This document shows positions 44,204 through 54,730 of a stretch of 64,000 bases of DNA, one piece after another. Location: NCBI GenBank assembly GCA_963816795.1, contig CAWFLT010000014.1, forward strand, positions 620,001 through 684,000. The letters run 5' to 3'. Under the pieces are notes generated by a model, which saw only the letters and a program-made list of their open reading frames with translations, ran no database searches and was not told where the DNA came from. This DNA is from CAWFLT01 sp963816795 (lineage in GTDB: Bacteria > Acidobacteriota > Vicinamibacteria > Vicinamibacterales > SCN-69-37). How positions within the stretch are numbered: position 1 is the first letter of the stretch; each line of letters starts with the position of its first letter. The translations under genes and the position numbers were made by a program.

Positions 44204-45678
44204 GGCCACTCGCCGCGGCCGCGCTCGTCGCCATCGCCACCTGCACGGCGGCCCCTCACCTCTCCGCCGTGCGCTTTCTCGCGCGCCAGCGTTCTCAAGA
44301 AGGCCTCGCCGCCGATCTCGATCGCATCTTTGCCGCGCCGGCGTTGACACGCGCGCTGGTCGGCATCCACATCGAGTCACTCGGTTCAGGCCGGGTGCTC
44401 TACTCGCGCGACGCGCAAAAGCTGGTGGTCCCCGCCTCGAACATGAAGATCCTGACGATGGCCGCAGCCGCGGACCGCCTCGGCTGGGATCATCGCTTCG
44501 TCACGACGATCGAAGCCGCCGGCCCGGTCGCCGCCGGCGTGCTCAAGGGAGATCTCGTCGTCACGGGTTCCGGAGACCCATCCGTCGTCGCGCAGGATCT
44601 GCGGCACGCCGCTGTGTTTGGCGAGTGGGCCACGGCGCTGGCGGCGGCGGGCATCAGGCGGGTCGAAGGCCGGCTCATCGGCGACGACGACGCGTTCGAC
44701 GACGAGGGCATCGGCGCCGGGTGGGCGTGGGACTATCTGACTGCGAACTATGCCGCGCCGTCTGGCGCGCTCAGCTACAACGAGAACGTCGTCACCGCGC
44801 GCGTCACGCCCGGTGACGTCACCGGCGCGCCGGCGCACGTCGTCATGGTGCCGCCGGGCAGCCAGTTCGAGATCGTGAACAACGTCGAGACCGGACCGGC
44901 TGGATCGCCCGTGACGCTCTCGTTGACCCGGCTGCCTGGCAGCGCCCGGCTGATCGTCCGCGGCCGGGTGCCGGCCAAAGGCGCGCCCGTCTCGCGGATC
45001 ACGACGATCGACAATCCGACGCGATTTTTTGTCGAAGCCTTGAGGCAGTCGCTGGCCGAGCGAGGCATTGCCGTGACCGGTGGGGCGTGGGACATCGACG
45101 ACCTCGAGCACCCGCCGGCCTCGCCGCGCCGCCTCGTTGCACGCCGCGAGTCGCTGCCGCTTTCCCATCTCGCGGGGTACTTCATGAAATCGAGCCAGAA
45201 CTTCTATGGCGAGATGTTCTTGAAGGCGCTGGGCCGCACCACCGGCCGTCCAGGATCGGCCAGCTCGGGCCGGCAGGTCGTCAGAGAGGTTCTCGGGACC
45301 TGGGGCATCCCGGCTGATGCCTTCGTGATGAACGACGGGTCCGGCCTGTCGCGGTACGACTACGTCACTGCCGATGCGATCGTCGCGATACTGAAGCGCG
45401 TGTGGAACGACCCGCGGATGCGCGGTCCATTCCTCGCGGCCCTGCCCGTCGGCGCGCACGACGGCACGCTCGAATCACGCATGCGCGGCACCATTCTCGA
45501 CGGCAAGGTGCAGGCGAAGACCGGCACCATCTCCAACATGCGCTCGCTGTCTGGCTACCTCGAGACGCAGTCGGGCGAGCGCGTCGTCTTTTCGATCATC
45601 GCCAACCACTTCACGGCGTCGAACGCAGACATCGACGCGGTGGTGGAAAAGGCGTTGATTCGGGTGGCAGAGAGATAG
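44200..45678 (+). CDS. dacB: D-alanyl-D-alanine carboxypeptidase/endopeptidase (PBP4)
   Basis: 492 residues. After a weak signal sequence, active-site motifs of class-C low-molecular-weight penicillin-binding proteins: SxxK in VPASNMKILTMAAA, SxN in MKSSQNFYGEMF, and KTG in VQAKTGTISNMRSLSGYL. The large insertion between SxxK and SxN is typical of PBP4. It trims peptidoglycan cross-links in the periplasm. It is last in the ABC-DUF4340 operon and convergent to the DUF4175 gene. Confidence 0.9.
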   Translation: MRPLAAAALVAIATCTAAPHLSAVRFLARQRSQEGLAADLDRIFAAPALTRALVGIHIESLGSGRVLYSRDAQKLVVPASNMKILTMAAAADRLGWDHRFVTTIEAAGPVAAGVLKGDLVVTGSGDPSVVAQDLRHAAVFGEWATALAAAGIRRVEGRLIGDDDAFDDEGIGAGWAWDYLTANYAAPSGALSYNENVVTARVTPGDVTGAPAHVVMVPPGSQFEIVNNVETGPAGSPVTLSLTRLPGSARLIVRGRVPAKGAPVSRITTIDNPTRFFVEALRQSLAERGIAVTGGAWDIDDLEHPPASPRRLVARRESLPLSHLAGYFMKSSQNFYGEMFLKALGRTTGRPGSASSGRQVVREVLGTWGIPADAFVMNDGSGLSRYDYVTADAIVAILKRVWNDPRMRGPFLAALPVGAHDGTLESRMRGTILDGKVQAKTGTISNMRSLSGYLETQSGERVVFSIIANHFTASNADIDAVVEKALIRVAER

Positions 45679-45689
45679 AGCCAAGCCTC

Positions 45690-45838
45690 TCACACGGAGC
45701 TCACGGAGGGGCACGGAGATCACGGAGAACTTCTGATCGGAAGATCAAACTTTCCGAACTCCGTGTGCTCCGTGCCCGCCTTCGCCCGCTGCGCGGGCTA
45801 CGTCGCGGCAGGGCCCTTCTCCGTGACCTCTAGCTCTT
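45690..45838. repeat. CACGGAG inverted array between dacB and the DUF4175 gene
   Basis: The left arm has CACACGGAG, CACGGAG and CACGGAGAA units (45690-45729); the right arm has CTCCGTG/TTCTCCGTG units (45758-45775 and 45817-45838), with GATCGGAAGATC between. It fills the gap between two convergent genes. It resembles the CACGAAG array at 8719-8902 in structure but not in unit sequence. Confidence 0.75.
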
Positions 45839-45856
45839 CTCCGTGCCCTCGTCTTT

Positions 45857-48800
45857 CTACTTGCCGCCCGGCTTCTTCGACAGCGCGCGGTAGTAATCCT
45901 GGATCAGGCCGCGGAAGTTCGGCGGTACGTCCTCGGAGCCCGACAGGTACAGCTGCGTGTTGCTCGTATCGGTGCGCTTACGCAGTTCGAACTCGAGGGC
46001 CTTGAAGCGATCGACGGCGGTCGAATAGAGCTGCTCCAGGTTGCCCATGTTCTGGTAGTTGCGCTCGTCGCCGAGCGCTCGCAGGGCTTTGACGACTTCG
46101 TCGACCGGCAGGAGGTCCTTCGGGTTCACGCCCGACCGCTGCAGGTCGTTACGCAACGTCTGCGTGTCATTGGCGAGCTCGCGGGCCTGATTGGCCCACT
46201 GGCGGACGTCGCCGCTATTCATGCCGACGCGGGCATCGCCGCCGGACTGGCCGGGTCCCGCAGGCGTGCCGGTGAACGCTCCACCTTCGCGGGGGTTGTC
46301 GCCCAGCCGTGCGTTCCCGCGCTGCTGACCGTCCTGACCTTGGCCGTCGCCCTTGCCACCCTTCTCGCCTTGGCCCTGCCCGCCGCCCTGGCCTTGGCCT
46401 TGACCCTGGCCCTGACCTTGGCCCTGGCCTTCGCCCTTGCCACCCTTCTCGCCTTGCCCCTGGCCCTGGCCCTGGCCTTGTCCCTGTCCCTGCCCTTGGC
46501 CTTCGCCTTTGCCACCCTTTTCGCCTTGGCCCTGGCCCTGCCCTTCGCCCTTGCCGCCTTTTTCGCCCTGGCCCTGGCCCTGACCCTCGCCCTTGCTGCC
46601 CTTCTCGCCTTGCCCCTGGCCCTTTTCGCCCTGGCCCTGGCCTTGGCCCTTCTCGCCCTGGCCCTGCTTGCCGCCCTCCTGGCCTTGCTGACCCTGACCT
46701 TGCTGGCCCTGAATCTGCTGCCCGAGCGAGTCGAGGCCACGCGCCACGTTCCGCATGTTGTCGACGGCGCGATTGACGCCCTGGCTCTGCTGCGCTTTCT
46801 CGGACGCGGCCGCGGCGTCGCCAATCTTCCGGCTCAGCGTGTCGAGGTTCGACGTGATGTCGTTCTCGATGGGCTTCGAGTACTCCGCGCCACCGGTCAT
46901 CGCGCTCTTGGAGTACTCGATCTTCTCCTTGAGCATCTGATCGCGGATCTGCCCGGACGCTTCCTGCAGCTTGCGAGCCGAGTCGCGCTGATTGTTCGAG
47001 AGCGCCTGCCGTGAGAGGTTGCCGAGCTGCTGCTCGATGTCGGCGACCTTTTCCTTCATGTCGCCTTTTTGCTGCTGCAGTTCCTTCATCCGCGCGTCGC
47101 GAGCGTCGCCGGCGCCGTCGAGCCCGGCCACTTGTTTGGCCATCTCGCGCTGCTGGCGGGCCAGATCATCGGCCTGCCGCTGCAGATCCTTGACGTTCTG
47201 GCCGGACTGCTGTGACTGATTGTTCTGCAGCAGCCGATTGGCTTCCTGAAGGCTCTGCGCTGACCGCTGCGCGTTCGCGCCGCCGTCGTTGCCGTTCGCC
47301 GCCGATTTACGCGACGCGTTTGCCGCCTCCTGAAGCCGGCGAGCGGCGTCGGCGAGATCCTGCCGTTGCTGCCCCTGACGTTCGGCTTCGCGCCGGAGCT
47401 GCTCGAGCTGGCGGGCCGCCTCTTCCATTTCGTCAGCGAGTGCTCGCTGGGCCGATCCGTTCCCGGAGCCTTGCTGTCCGCGCTGACGGCGCTGTTGTTC
47501 GGCTTGCTCCAACTGGCGACGCGCGAGCTCGCGCAGCCGCTCGGCCAACTCGTCGACCTGCTGTTGCTGGCTCTGCTGCGACTGCCGCTGCTGCTGCTCG
47601 TACTGATTCGCCATCCGATCCAGCTGCAACTGGAACAGATCGGCGAGCTCGGACGACATCTGGCCACCGCCACCGCCGCCACCGCCACCGCCGCCCTGCT
47701 GCCGGCGCACTTCGAGCTCGTAGGCCTGCTCGGCGTCCTGCAGGTATTTCAGCGCCCGCTGCTCCGGCCCGAGCGCTTCCTTCGTCTTCTGATTCTTCAG
47801 CTGGTCCTCAGCCGCGCGCATCTCCTGCACGGCCTTCGGCAGCGCCTCCGCGATCTTCTGCAGGTTCTCGCCACCGCCAGCCCCGAGCCGCTGCCGCATC
47901 TCCTGCAGGAGCTCCTCGACTTCCTCTCGGAGCTTCGTCTGCGCGAGCTGCACGAAGACGGTGTCCTCCTTGACCTTGGTCGCCGGGTTCTTCGCCTTGT
48001 CCCGTTCGACGTTGAACGTCGCCGAGATCACCTGGCGCTGCTGCTCGGAGAGCGCGCCGGCACCTTGCCGGCCGCCACCGCCGCCGCCACCGCCGCCACC
48101 CGCTTGCGACTGCGCTTCGCGAAAGTTCTGGCTGAACGGGCGAATGGTGACGAAGTACATGTCGCTCGACGTCGTTTTCGATCCCTTGACGCCGTCGTTG
48201 TCGTGCGCCTTCGCGTAGTAGGCGACCGAGTCGCCGGGCTTGACGCCCAACTCCTCCATGTAGATGGTGTGACCAGCGCTGACTTCCGCCAGCGGCTTGG
48301 CGCCCCGGCCGTACATCGCCACCGACTTCTCGGGTCCGCCATTGACGGAGTACACGAGATCGAGCTGACGAATGCCGTAGTCGTCCTGCGCGCGCGCCTG
48401 CAGGAAGACTTCCTCGACCGGGTTCGCGGTCGTGTCGCGGCGAGGCTTCTCGAACGTGACCGTCGGCGGCTGATCCTCGAGCGCGTCAATCGTGTACTTC
48501 GGCGACGCGGTGACGTTCTCTCCGCGCGGGCCGTCCAGCTCGATGTGGTAGTAGCCGTCTCCGGCAATCTTGAAGCTGCCGGTCAGGACGCCGTCCGGCT
48601 GCGCCGCGATCGCCGACGGCTTCCCCGGATCCAGCTGGATGCGGCCGGCCGGCGTCGCCATGGTGGAGGTCGCGCGAATGCGCACTTCGGTGCCCGCCAG
48701 GGCCGCGACGTCGCCGCCCGCCTCGATCTTCTGCGGCGGCAGACCGGTGTACGCGGGGAACACCAGCTCGAGCTCGAGTGAGGCGACCGCAGGCAGCTCG

Positions 48801-49657
48801 ACGACCTTCATCGAATAGGTCGGCGAGCGGACGCCGTCGGCTTCGATGTAGTACGACATCGACGCCTTGACGTCGAACAGCATCCCCTCGAACGTCGCGG
48901 CGTCGCCGGTGACGACGAGCGGCATGCGGTTGTACTTGTCCTCGCCGTCGTTCTTGACCATCAACGCGACGTCGTTCGACCGGAAGCCGGCAAGCTTGGC
49001 CGACACCGACTGGTCCGAGCCCTTCGGGATGGTGACATCGCCCGGCGTGACCTTGATCGCGTACGGGCTCGCCGCCTCGGCCGGCGTCAGCGTCAGCAGC
49101 GCGGCAGCGCCCTGCCGGAGAAACTCGGGTCCGACGATGAGCAGGAGCGCGCCGAGCCCGGCAATGGCACCGAGCGCGACCACCTGCTGCTTCATCGCGC
49201 GCCGGCCAACCTTCCGGCCACCGTCAATCGCGCGCGCCTTTTCAACCGCCTGGGCGACCAGTTTGTCCACGATCGCCGGCGGGATGTCGATCTGGCCGGC
49301 CTGGGACGCCGCGCCGATGTCGACGGCGCTCAGAATCGCCGCCTGCAGCGAAGGCTCGTGCTCCTCGACGTAGAGCGCGACTTGCAGGTCGCTGACGCGC
49401 CGGCCGAGCGGGCGGACCAGCCACAGTCCGAGCAGCGCGGCAAAGGTGGCGAAGATCGCGACCCGGAAACCAATGACCGACGCCGGGCTGAACTTGTAGC
49501 TCTGCAGCCCGAACGAGGCGAGCGCCAGGGCCACCAGTGCCCCGACGAGCACGATCACCGCTCCCCGCAGCAACATCCGCGTCCGCCACCGATTGCGGAC
49601 CTGCCGGATGACCTGGACCAGTTCCTGCTGGGGCGTCCCGTCGCCGAAAACGGACAT
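45857..49657 (-). CDS. DUF4175-family membrane protein with Gln/Gly-rich tail
   Basis: 1266 residues. Two membrane helices near the N-terminus (residues about 31-55 and 62-80) and a third near 165 precede extracytoplasmic beta-rich domains. From about residue 535 it is mostly helical and Gln/Arg/Glu-rich coiled coil with poly-Gly insertions. Residues about 970-1110 are degenerate repeats of GQGQGEKG and GKGEGQGQ. The C-terminal 90 residues are globular again. This architecture is that of DUF4175 proteins found next to BatA and MoxR genes. The repeat DNA could slip, so copy number may vary. Confidence 0.85.
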   Translation of the reverse strand: MSVFGDGTPQQELVQVIRQVRNRWRTRMLLRGAVIVLVGALVALALASFGLQSYKFSPASVIGFRVAIFATFAALLGLWLVRPLGRRVSDLQVALYVEEHEPSLQAAILSAVDIGAASQAGQIDIPPAIVDKLVAQAVEKARAIDGGRKVGRRAMKQQVVALGAIAGLGALLLIVGPEFLRQGAAALLTLTPAEAASPYAIKVTPGDVTIPKGSDQSVSAKLAGFRSNDVALMVKNDGEDKYNRMPLVVTGDAATFEGMLFDVKASMSYYIEADGVRSPTYSMKVVELPAVASLELELVFPAYTGLPPQKIEAGGDVAALAGTEVRIRATSTMATPAGRIQLDPGKPSAIAAQPDGVLTGSFKIAGDGYYHIELDGPRGENVTASPKYTIDALEDQPPTVTFEKPRRDTTANPVEEVFLQARAQDDYGIRQLDLVYSVNGGPEKSVAMYGRGAKPLAEVSAGHTIYMEELGVKPGDSVAYYAKAHDNDGVKGSKTTSSDMYFVTIRPFSQNFREAQSQAGGGGGGGGGGRQGAGALSEQQRQVISATFNVERDKAKNPATKVKEDTVFVQLAQTKLREEVEELLQEMRQRLGAGGGENLQKIAEALPKAVQEMRAAEDQLKNQKTKEALGPEQRALKYLQDAEQAYELEVRRQQGGGGGGGGGGGQMSSELADLFQLQLDRMANQYEQQQRQSQQSQQQQVDELAERLRELARRQLEQAEQQRRQRGQQGSGNGSAQRALADEMEEAARQLEQLRREAERQGQQRQDLADAARRLQEAANASRKSAANGNDGGANAQRSAQSLQEANRLLQNNQSQQSGQNVKDLQRQADDLARQQREMAKQVAGLDGAGDARDARMKELQQQKGDMKEKVADIEQQLGNLSRQALSNNQRDSARKLQEASGQIRDQMLKEKIEYSKSAMTGGAEYSKPIENDITSNLDTLSRKIGDAAAASEKAQQSQGVNRAVDNMRNVARGLDSLGQQIQGQQGQGQQGQEGGKQGQGEKGQGQGQGEKGQGQGEKGSKGEGQGQGQGEKGGKGEGQGQGQGEKGGKGEGQGQGQGQGQGQGQGQGEKGGKGEGQGQGQGQGQGQGQGGGQGQGEKGGKGDGQGQDGQQRGNARLGDNPREGGAFTGTPAGPGQSGGDARVGMNSGDVRQWANQARELANDTQTLRNDLQRSGVNPKDLLPVDEVVKALRALGDERNYQNMGNLEQLYSTAVDRFKALEFELRKRTDTSNTQLYLSGSEDVPPNFRGLIQDYYRALSKKPGGK

Positions 49658-49682
49658 ATGCGGTCTCCTGACTAAAGACTAA

Positions 49683-51821
49683 TTATCTCGTGGTTCCGAG
49701 GTTGGGTCCGGTCTGTAACAACCCAAACCCAAATCGTTTAGACAGCCGGTTGGCCAAGATGGCCTCCCCGAGGAGCGCCACGGCACCCGCGACGAACAGA
49801 AACCACCAAATCGACTGCTTCTTCTCGATGTCCGCCGGAGTCAGCTCGGGATGCTCCAGATCGGCGCCGGTCGGGGCCAATGCGGCCCGTCCGGTGGCGG
49901 TATTGACGAACTCGGCTGGCGGGAGCGCCGACAGATCGGACTCCGCCGGGTCCAGGTTGACCGCGACCTGGAAGGGCCGCCGGTCGCCCATGCCCTGAAG
50001 CCGCACGGAATAGAACCCCTGCTCGACGAGCTCGACCGACGCTTTTCCGCCCTCGCCGAGCGCCACCTGATCGCCGTTCGGCGCCATGACGACGCCGCTC
50101 GCCTTCCGTGTCGCGGCCTGCGTATCGCCCGCCGTGCCTTCGCGCACCATCGCGGCAATCGGGACGGAGATATCGAGCATCCGGCCCACGGTGTACCACG
50201 CGGCCGGATCCTGGTACTGCGCGAGATAGCGAATGGTCTCGTGCACAACCGGCAGAAACAGGTGCGCGTTCGGGAAGTCGTTCCAGGTGTTGTCGAGCGG
50301 GCTGCTCAACGCGATGACGCGGCCCGATCCGACCGCGCGCTCCACCATCGCCGCGCCGCCATCGTCGAATCGCGCCAGCACGTGATCGGTCGCGGCCGGC
50401 GTGAGACCACGGTAGCGATAGAACCGGACGGGCGAGAAGTTGCCGTTTCGGGGATCTTTGAACTCGTCGAAGATCGGATGGCTGTAGTCCAGGAATCCGA
50501 GCGTGCCGCCCCCGCTGGCCATCCGATCGACCGGCGCGGCCAGTGTGCCGGGGAGGAGGGGCATGTCGGACCCGCCCCACGGGCTGCGCTCCTTGAGCAC
50601 GACGAGCAGTCCGCCGCCTTGTTCGACAAACCGCTTCAGCAAGTCGTTGGTCTGCGCCGAAAGCGTCGTCGCGTCGTTCAGGACGACGACGGATCGGCGT
50701 TCGAAGCTCGCCGGGGTGACGCGTGACGGCGGGACCACGTCGGTCTTGAACGGCGGCGCCGTGCCGATCGACAGCACGGTCGTCAGGTAGTGGCTCGAGA
50801 TGGGCGCCGCGCCTTCGGCCTGGATCACCAGGACCGACACCGGCCGGCTGGGCGAGAGGACGAAGTGGAAGTCGTTGTTGATCGCAAGCGCGTCGGTGCC
50901 GGCCCGCACGGTGCCTTTCATTCCGGCGGCCGCGGCGGTGACCTGCGCGAAGGTCACTGAACCAGAGGCGTTGGCCCCGATCGTGACCGGGCGCGTGTCG
51001 ACGAGTCGGCCGTCGATCTCGAGCTTGACTGGGAGCGCCGTCACCGGTGACGCGCTGCGGTTGGTCAGCCCGGCCGTGATCGTGACGCGTTCTTCTCCGG
51101 AGAACGAGACGCGTTGGAGCGCGACGGAAGTCACCGACAAATCAGCCGTGCCCGGCGACGCCACCGAAATGGGCGTCAGCGTCGCGCCCTCCGGCAGCCG
51201 AATCTCCTCCTGGCGCTCCCAGCCGCTCTTCTGAAAATCGGTGATGAGGTAGGCCTCTTTGCGCGGCAACGAGGACTGGCTCAACTTGCTCTGGGCGAGC
51301 CGCAGCACGGGCGCGTAACGGGTGCCGTCCGACGAGAGCGTCGCGGCGTTGATCGCCGCCGCGAGCTGCGCGCGATCGACGCCGGCGCGAATCGCCTCTT
51401 CAGCGCTGGTGCCGAAGAGGATGAGCGTCGCGCGGTCCTCGGCGCCGAGCGTGTCGACGATCTTCCTGGCCTCGGCCTTGGCTTTGGCCCAATGGTCGCC
51501 GTAGCCCATGCTCGCCGAGCGATCGAGCAGGATCAGCACTTCGCGCGCGCCGCCCGTGGCCGCGGCCGCTCGCAGCGGATCGACCTTGAAGAACGGCCGC
51601 GTGAACGCCGCGATGATGAGCGCCATCGCGGCCGCGCGCAGCAACAGCAGCGGCCAGTTGTGGATCCGGCGCCGCTCCACCGATTGGTACGGAATCTTCC
51701 GGAGAAACATCAACGAGGGAAAATGGACGACGTTCTTCCGCTCGCGCTGGATGAGGTGAACGATGATGGGCACCGCGATGGCCGCGAGCCCGAAGAAGAA
51801 CAGAGGCGCCAGAAATGACAT
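49683..51821 (-). CDS. BatA/VWA-domain membrane protein
   Basis: 712 residues. The BatA N-terminus is complete: FLAPLFFFGLAAIAVPIIVHLIQRERKNVVHFPSLMFLRKI, followed by RRRIHNWPLLLLRAAAMALIIAAFTRP. A VWA domain begins VLILLDRSASMGYGD (MIDAS DxSxS), and C-terminal sections resemble a glutamine-amidotransferase-like fold (VVVLNDATTLSAQTNDLLKRFVEQGGGLLVVL). A final membrane helix is near residue 690. It is the typical partner of the DUF58 protein encoded just upstream. Confidence 0.85.
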   Translation of the reverse strand: MSFLAPLFFFGLAAIAVPIIVHLIQRERKNVVHFPSLMFLRKIPYQSVERRRIHNWPLLLLRAAAMALIIAAFTRPFFKVDPLRAAAATGGAREVLILLDRSASMGYGDHWAKAKAEARKIVDTLGAEDRATLILFGTSAEEAIRAGVDRAQLAAAINAATLSSDGTRYAPVLRLAQSKLSQSSLPRKEAYLITDFQKSGWERQEEIRLPEGATLTPISVASPGTADLSVTSVALQRVSFSGEERVTITAGLTNRSASPVTALPVKLEIDGRLVDTRPVTIGANASGSVTFAQVTAAAAGMKGTVRAGTDALAINNDFHFVLSPSRPVSVLVIQAEGAAPISSHYLTTVLSIGTAPPFKTDVVPPSRVTPASFERRSVVVLNDATTLSAQTNDLLKRFVEQGGGLLVVLKERSPWGGSDMPLLPGTLAAPVDRMASGGGTLGFLDYSHPIFDEFKDPRNGNFSPVRFYRYRGLTPAATDHVLARFDDGGAAMVERAVGSGRVIALSSPLDNTWNDFPNAHLFLPVVHETIRYLAQYQDPAAWYTVGRMLDISVPIAAMVREGTAGDTQAATRKASGVVMAPNGDQVALGEGGKASVELVEQGFYSVRLQGMGDRRPFQVAVNLDPAESDLSALPPAEFVNTATGRAALAPTGADLEHPELTPADIEKKQSIWWFLFVAGAVALLGEAILANRLSKRFGFGLLQTGPNLGTTR

Positions 51822-51827
51822 GTCGTT

Positions 51828-52736
51828 CTACCGGATGCGCATCAGGCGCTCGCGATTGCCGAGGTACGTGAACAGCGCCTCGTCGAGCGGCCGTGACGTC
51901 GTGAGCTGCATGTAATCGATCCGCACGTCGGAGCACTTGGTCGTCAGCGCGTCGATGTGCTCTTTCATCATCTGTCGATACTGGTCGGCGAACACCTCGG
52001 GCACGATCGGCAGTTCCTCGCCGCTCTCGAGGTCCTGGAACCGCGAGGCGTCCGTGTACGGGAAGGCGATCTCGGCCGGATCGAGGACGTGGAACACGAC
52101 GACGTCGTTGCCGAGGAAGCGATACGGCTTCAGCGCCTCGATGATGTCCGCCGGGTTCTCGTAGAGATCGGAAATCAGCGCGACGATGCTGCGGCGCTTG
52201 AAATGCTCGGCGAGCTTGTCGAGCACCGGGAGCAGCCGGCTCGGCCGCTCGGGCTTCGCGCGATCCAGCGTGTGGAGCAGCACGTTGAAGTGCTTCGCCG
52301 ACGCCGGCACGTGCGTGACGATGTCCTCGTCGAACGTCACGATGCCGACACGATCGCGCTGCCGGTGCGAGAGATACGCCAGGCAGGCCGCGAGAAAGCT
52401 CGCGTACTCGAGCTTGGTCACGCCCTCGCTGGCGAAGCCCATCGACTTCGACACGTCAACCAGCGCGACGAAGTTGGCGTTGGTGTCCGCCTCGTACTGC
52501 TTGACGAAGTACTTGTCGGTGCGCGCGTAGAGCCGCCAGTCGACCCGCCGGATGTCGTCGCCGGGGACGTAGCCGCGATGCTCGGCGAAATCGATCGACG
52601 CGCCAAAATGCGGCGCGCGATGCAAGCCGTTGATGAAGCCGTCGACAACGTTGCGCGCGAGCAACTCGAGGTCCTTGATCCGCGACAGGACTTTCGGATC
52701 GACGAAGCGCGCGCCGGGAACGACGTGGGTTTCCAT
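51828..52736 (-). CDS. DUF58 domain protein
   Basis: 302 residues. DUF58 core: GDDIRRVDWRLYARTDKYFVKQYEADTNANFVALVDVSKSMGF, with DVSKSM as a degenerate MIDAS motif. Cytoplasmic, no membrane helices. DUF58, BatA and MoxR proteins form a conserved chaperone-like set thought to assemble or activate envelope or metal-dependent complexes. Confidence 0.9.
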   Translation of the reverse strand: METHVVPGARFVDPKVLSRIKDLELLARNVVDGFINGLHRAPHFGASIDFAEHRGYVPGDDIRRVDWRLYARTDKYFVKQYEADTNANFVALVDVSKSMGFASEGVTKLEYASFLAACLAYLSHRQRDRVGIVTFDEDIVTHVPASAKHFNVLLHTLDRAKPERPSRLLPVLDKLAEHFKRRSIVALISDLYENPADIIEALKPYRFLGNDVVVFHVLDPAEIAFPYTDASRFQDLESGEELPIVPEVFADQYRQMMKEHIDALTTKCSDVRIDYMQLTTSRPLDEALFTYLGNRERLMRIR

Positions 52737-52746
52737 AACAGGCTGA

Positions 52747-52800
52747 TGGAGGGGCGGGCTTCAACCCGCCCGGTCAGGCCGGCTGAAGCCGGCCCCTCCT
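52747..52800. repeat. Double-hairpin repeat (family B copy 2)
   Basis: GGGCGGGCTTCAACCCGCCC and GGCCGGCTGAAGCCGGCC framed by GGAGG/CCTCC, between the moxR and DUF58 genes. It is a close copy of 25889-25945. Confidence 0.8.
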
Positions 52801-52802
52801 GA

Positions 52803-53840
<1,038 letters not shown>

Positions 53841-53880
53841 GCGTGACTCTCTCTTTCAAGATCTCGCTTCGAACGACCAG

Positions 53881-53919
53881 GGGGTCAGGCCCGGCTTACG
53901 CCAATCAGGGCCAGACCCC
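53881..53919. repeat. Hairpin repeat GGGGTCaGGCCC
   Basis: GGGGTCAGGCCC (53881-53892) and GGGCCAGACCCC (53908-53919) pair over 11 of 12 bases. It lies in the gap between the DUF4159 and moxR genes. Confidence 0.55.
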
Positions 53920-53933
53920 GGCTCATCTCAACA

Positions 53934-54681
53934 TTAGTGCGTCATCCCGTACATGAACAGGTTGATCCCGATCTTGTACGCCTCGTTGGTCATCGGCAAC
54001 GGCGCGTAGCCGGTGTCCGACCATTCCCAGAACTCGGACATGTCGGTGTTGTAGGCGGCGATGATCATGATCCGCTTGTTCGGATCGTTGTCCTCGAAGA
54101 GCGCGCGGAACATCGGCCGGCCGGCGTCGTACGCCTGCGGCACGATGTCGAGCGAGTTGATCTCGAAGAACGAGTGGAAGATCGGATGCGTGGCGTCGAG
54201 GTCGACCCAGCGGCCTTCCGGGAACATCCGGCTGACCTGCAGTTCGACGTTGCTCCAGTCGCGGCCGCGGAAGTCGTCGAGGATCATGAAGCCGCCCTTG
54301 CTGAGGTAGTCGCGCAAGGCGCGCACGTCGTTGTCGCTCATGTCCCAGAACCCGGGCTCGGCCATGTAGGCGATCGGGAACTTGAACAGTTCCGGATCCG
54401 ACAGGCCCATGATGCTGCTCTCGGTCGTGTGCGCCGAGGTCGCCGTGATCTCGCCCAGAATCTTGAGCAGGTGCTCCTCGCCGCGCGGCCAGTCGTGCGC
54501 CCACGGCGCGCCGCGGCCGCCCGTACCAGGGATAGCTGATGCGGACGAACACGAACTTGCCGTCGTACTTGACGTTGCCGCTGTACGACTGCGAGTAGCC
54601 GCCGCCGAACTGCCGCTGCGCGCGCGGCGTCGCCACCACCAGCAGGCTCACAAGCACGGACAACATCAACAAGACGCGCAC
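53934..54681 (-). CDS. DUF4159 domain protein (frameshifted)
   Basis: Signal peptide (LLMLSVLVSLLVVATPRAQ) then GNVKYDGKFVFVRISYPWY; a frame change near 54520 leads to GAPWAHDWPRGEEHLLKILGEI, LFKFPIAYMAEPGFWDMSDNDVRALRDYLSKGGFMILDDFRG, HPIFHSFF. These match DUF4159, an extracytoplasmic domain with a glutaminase-like fold found in BatA/MoxR clusters. About 248 residues. Confidence 0.85.
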
Positions 54682-54730
54682 GCGATCGACGTCTCATGGA
54701 CTCGCTCCGTCGATGCAGCGCTCGGTTCCG

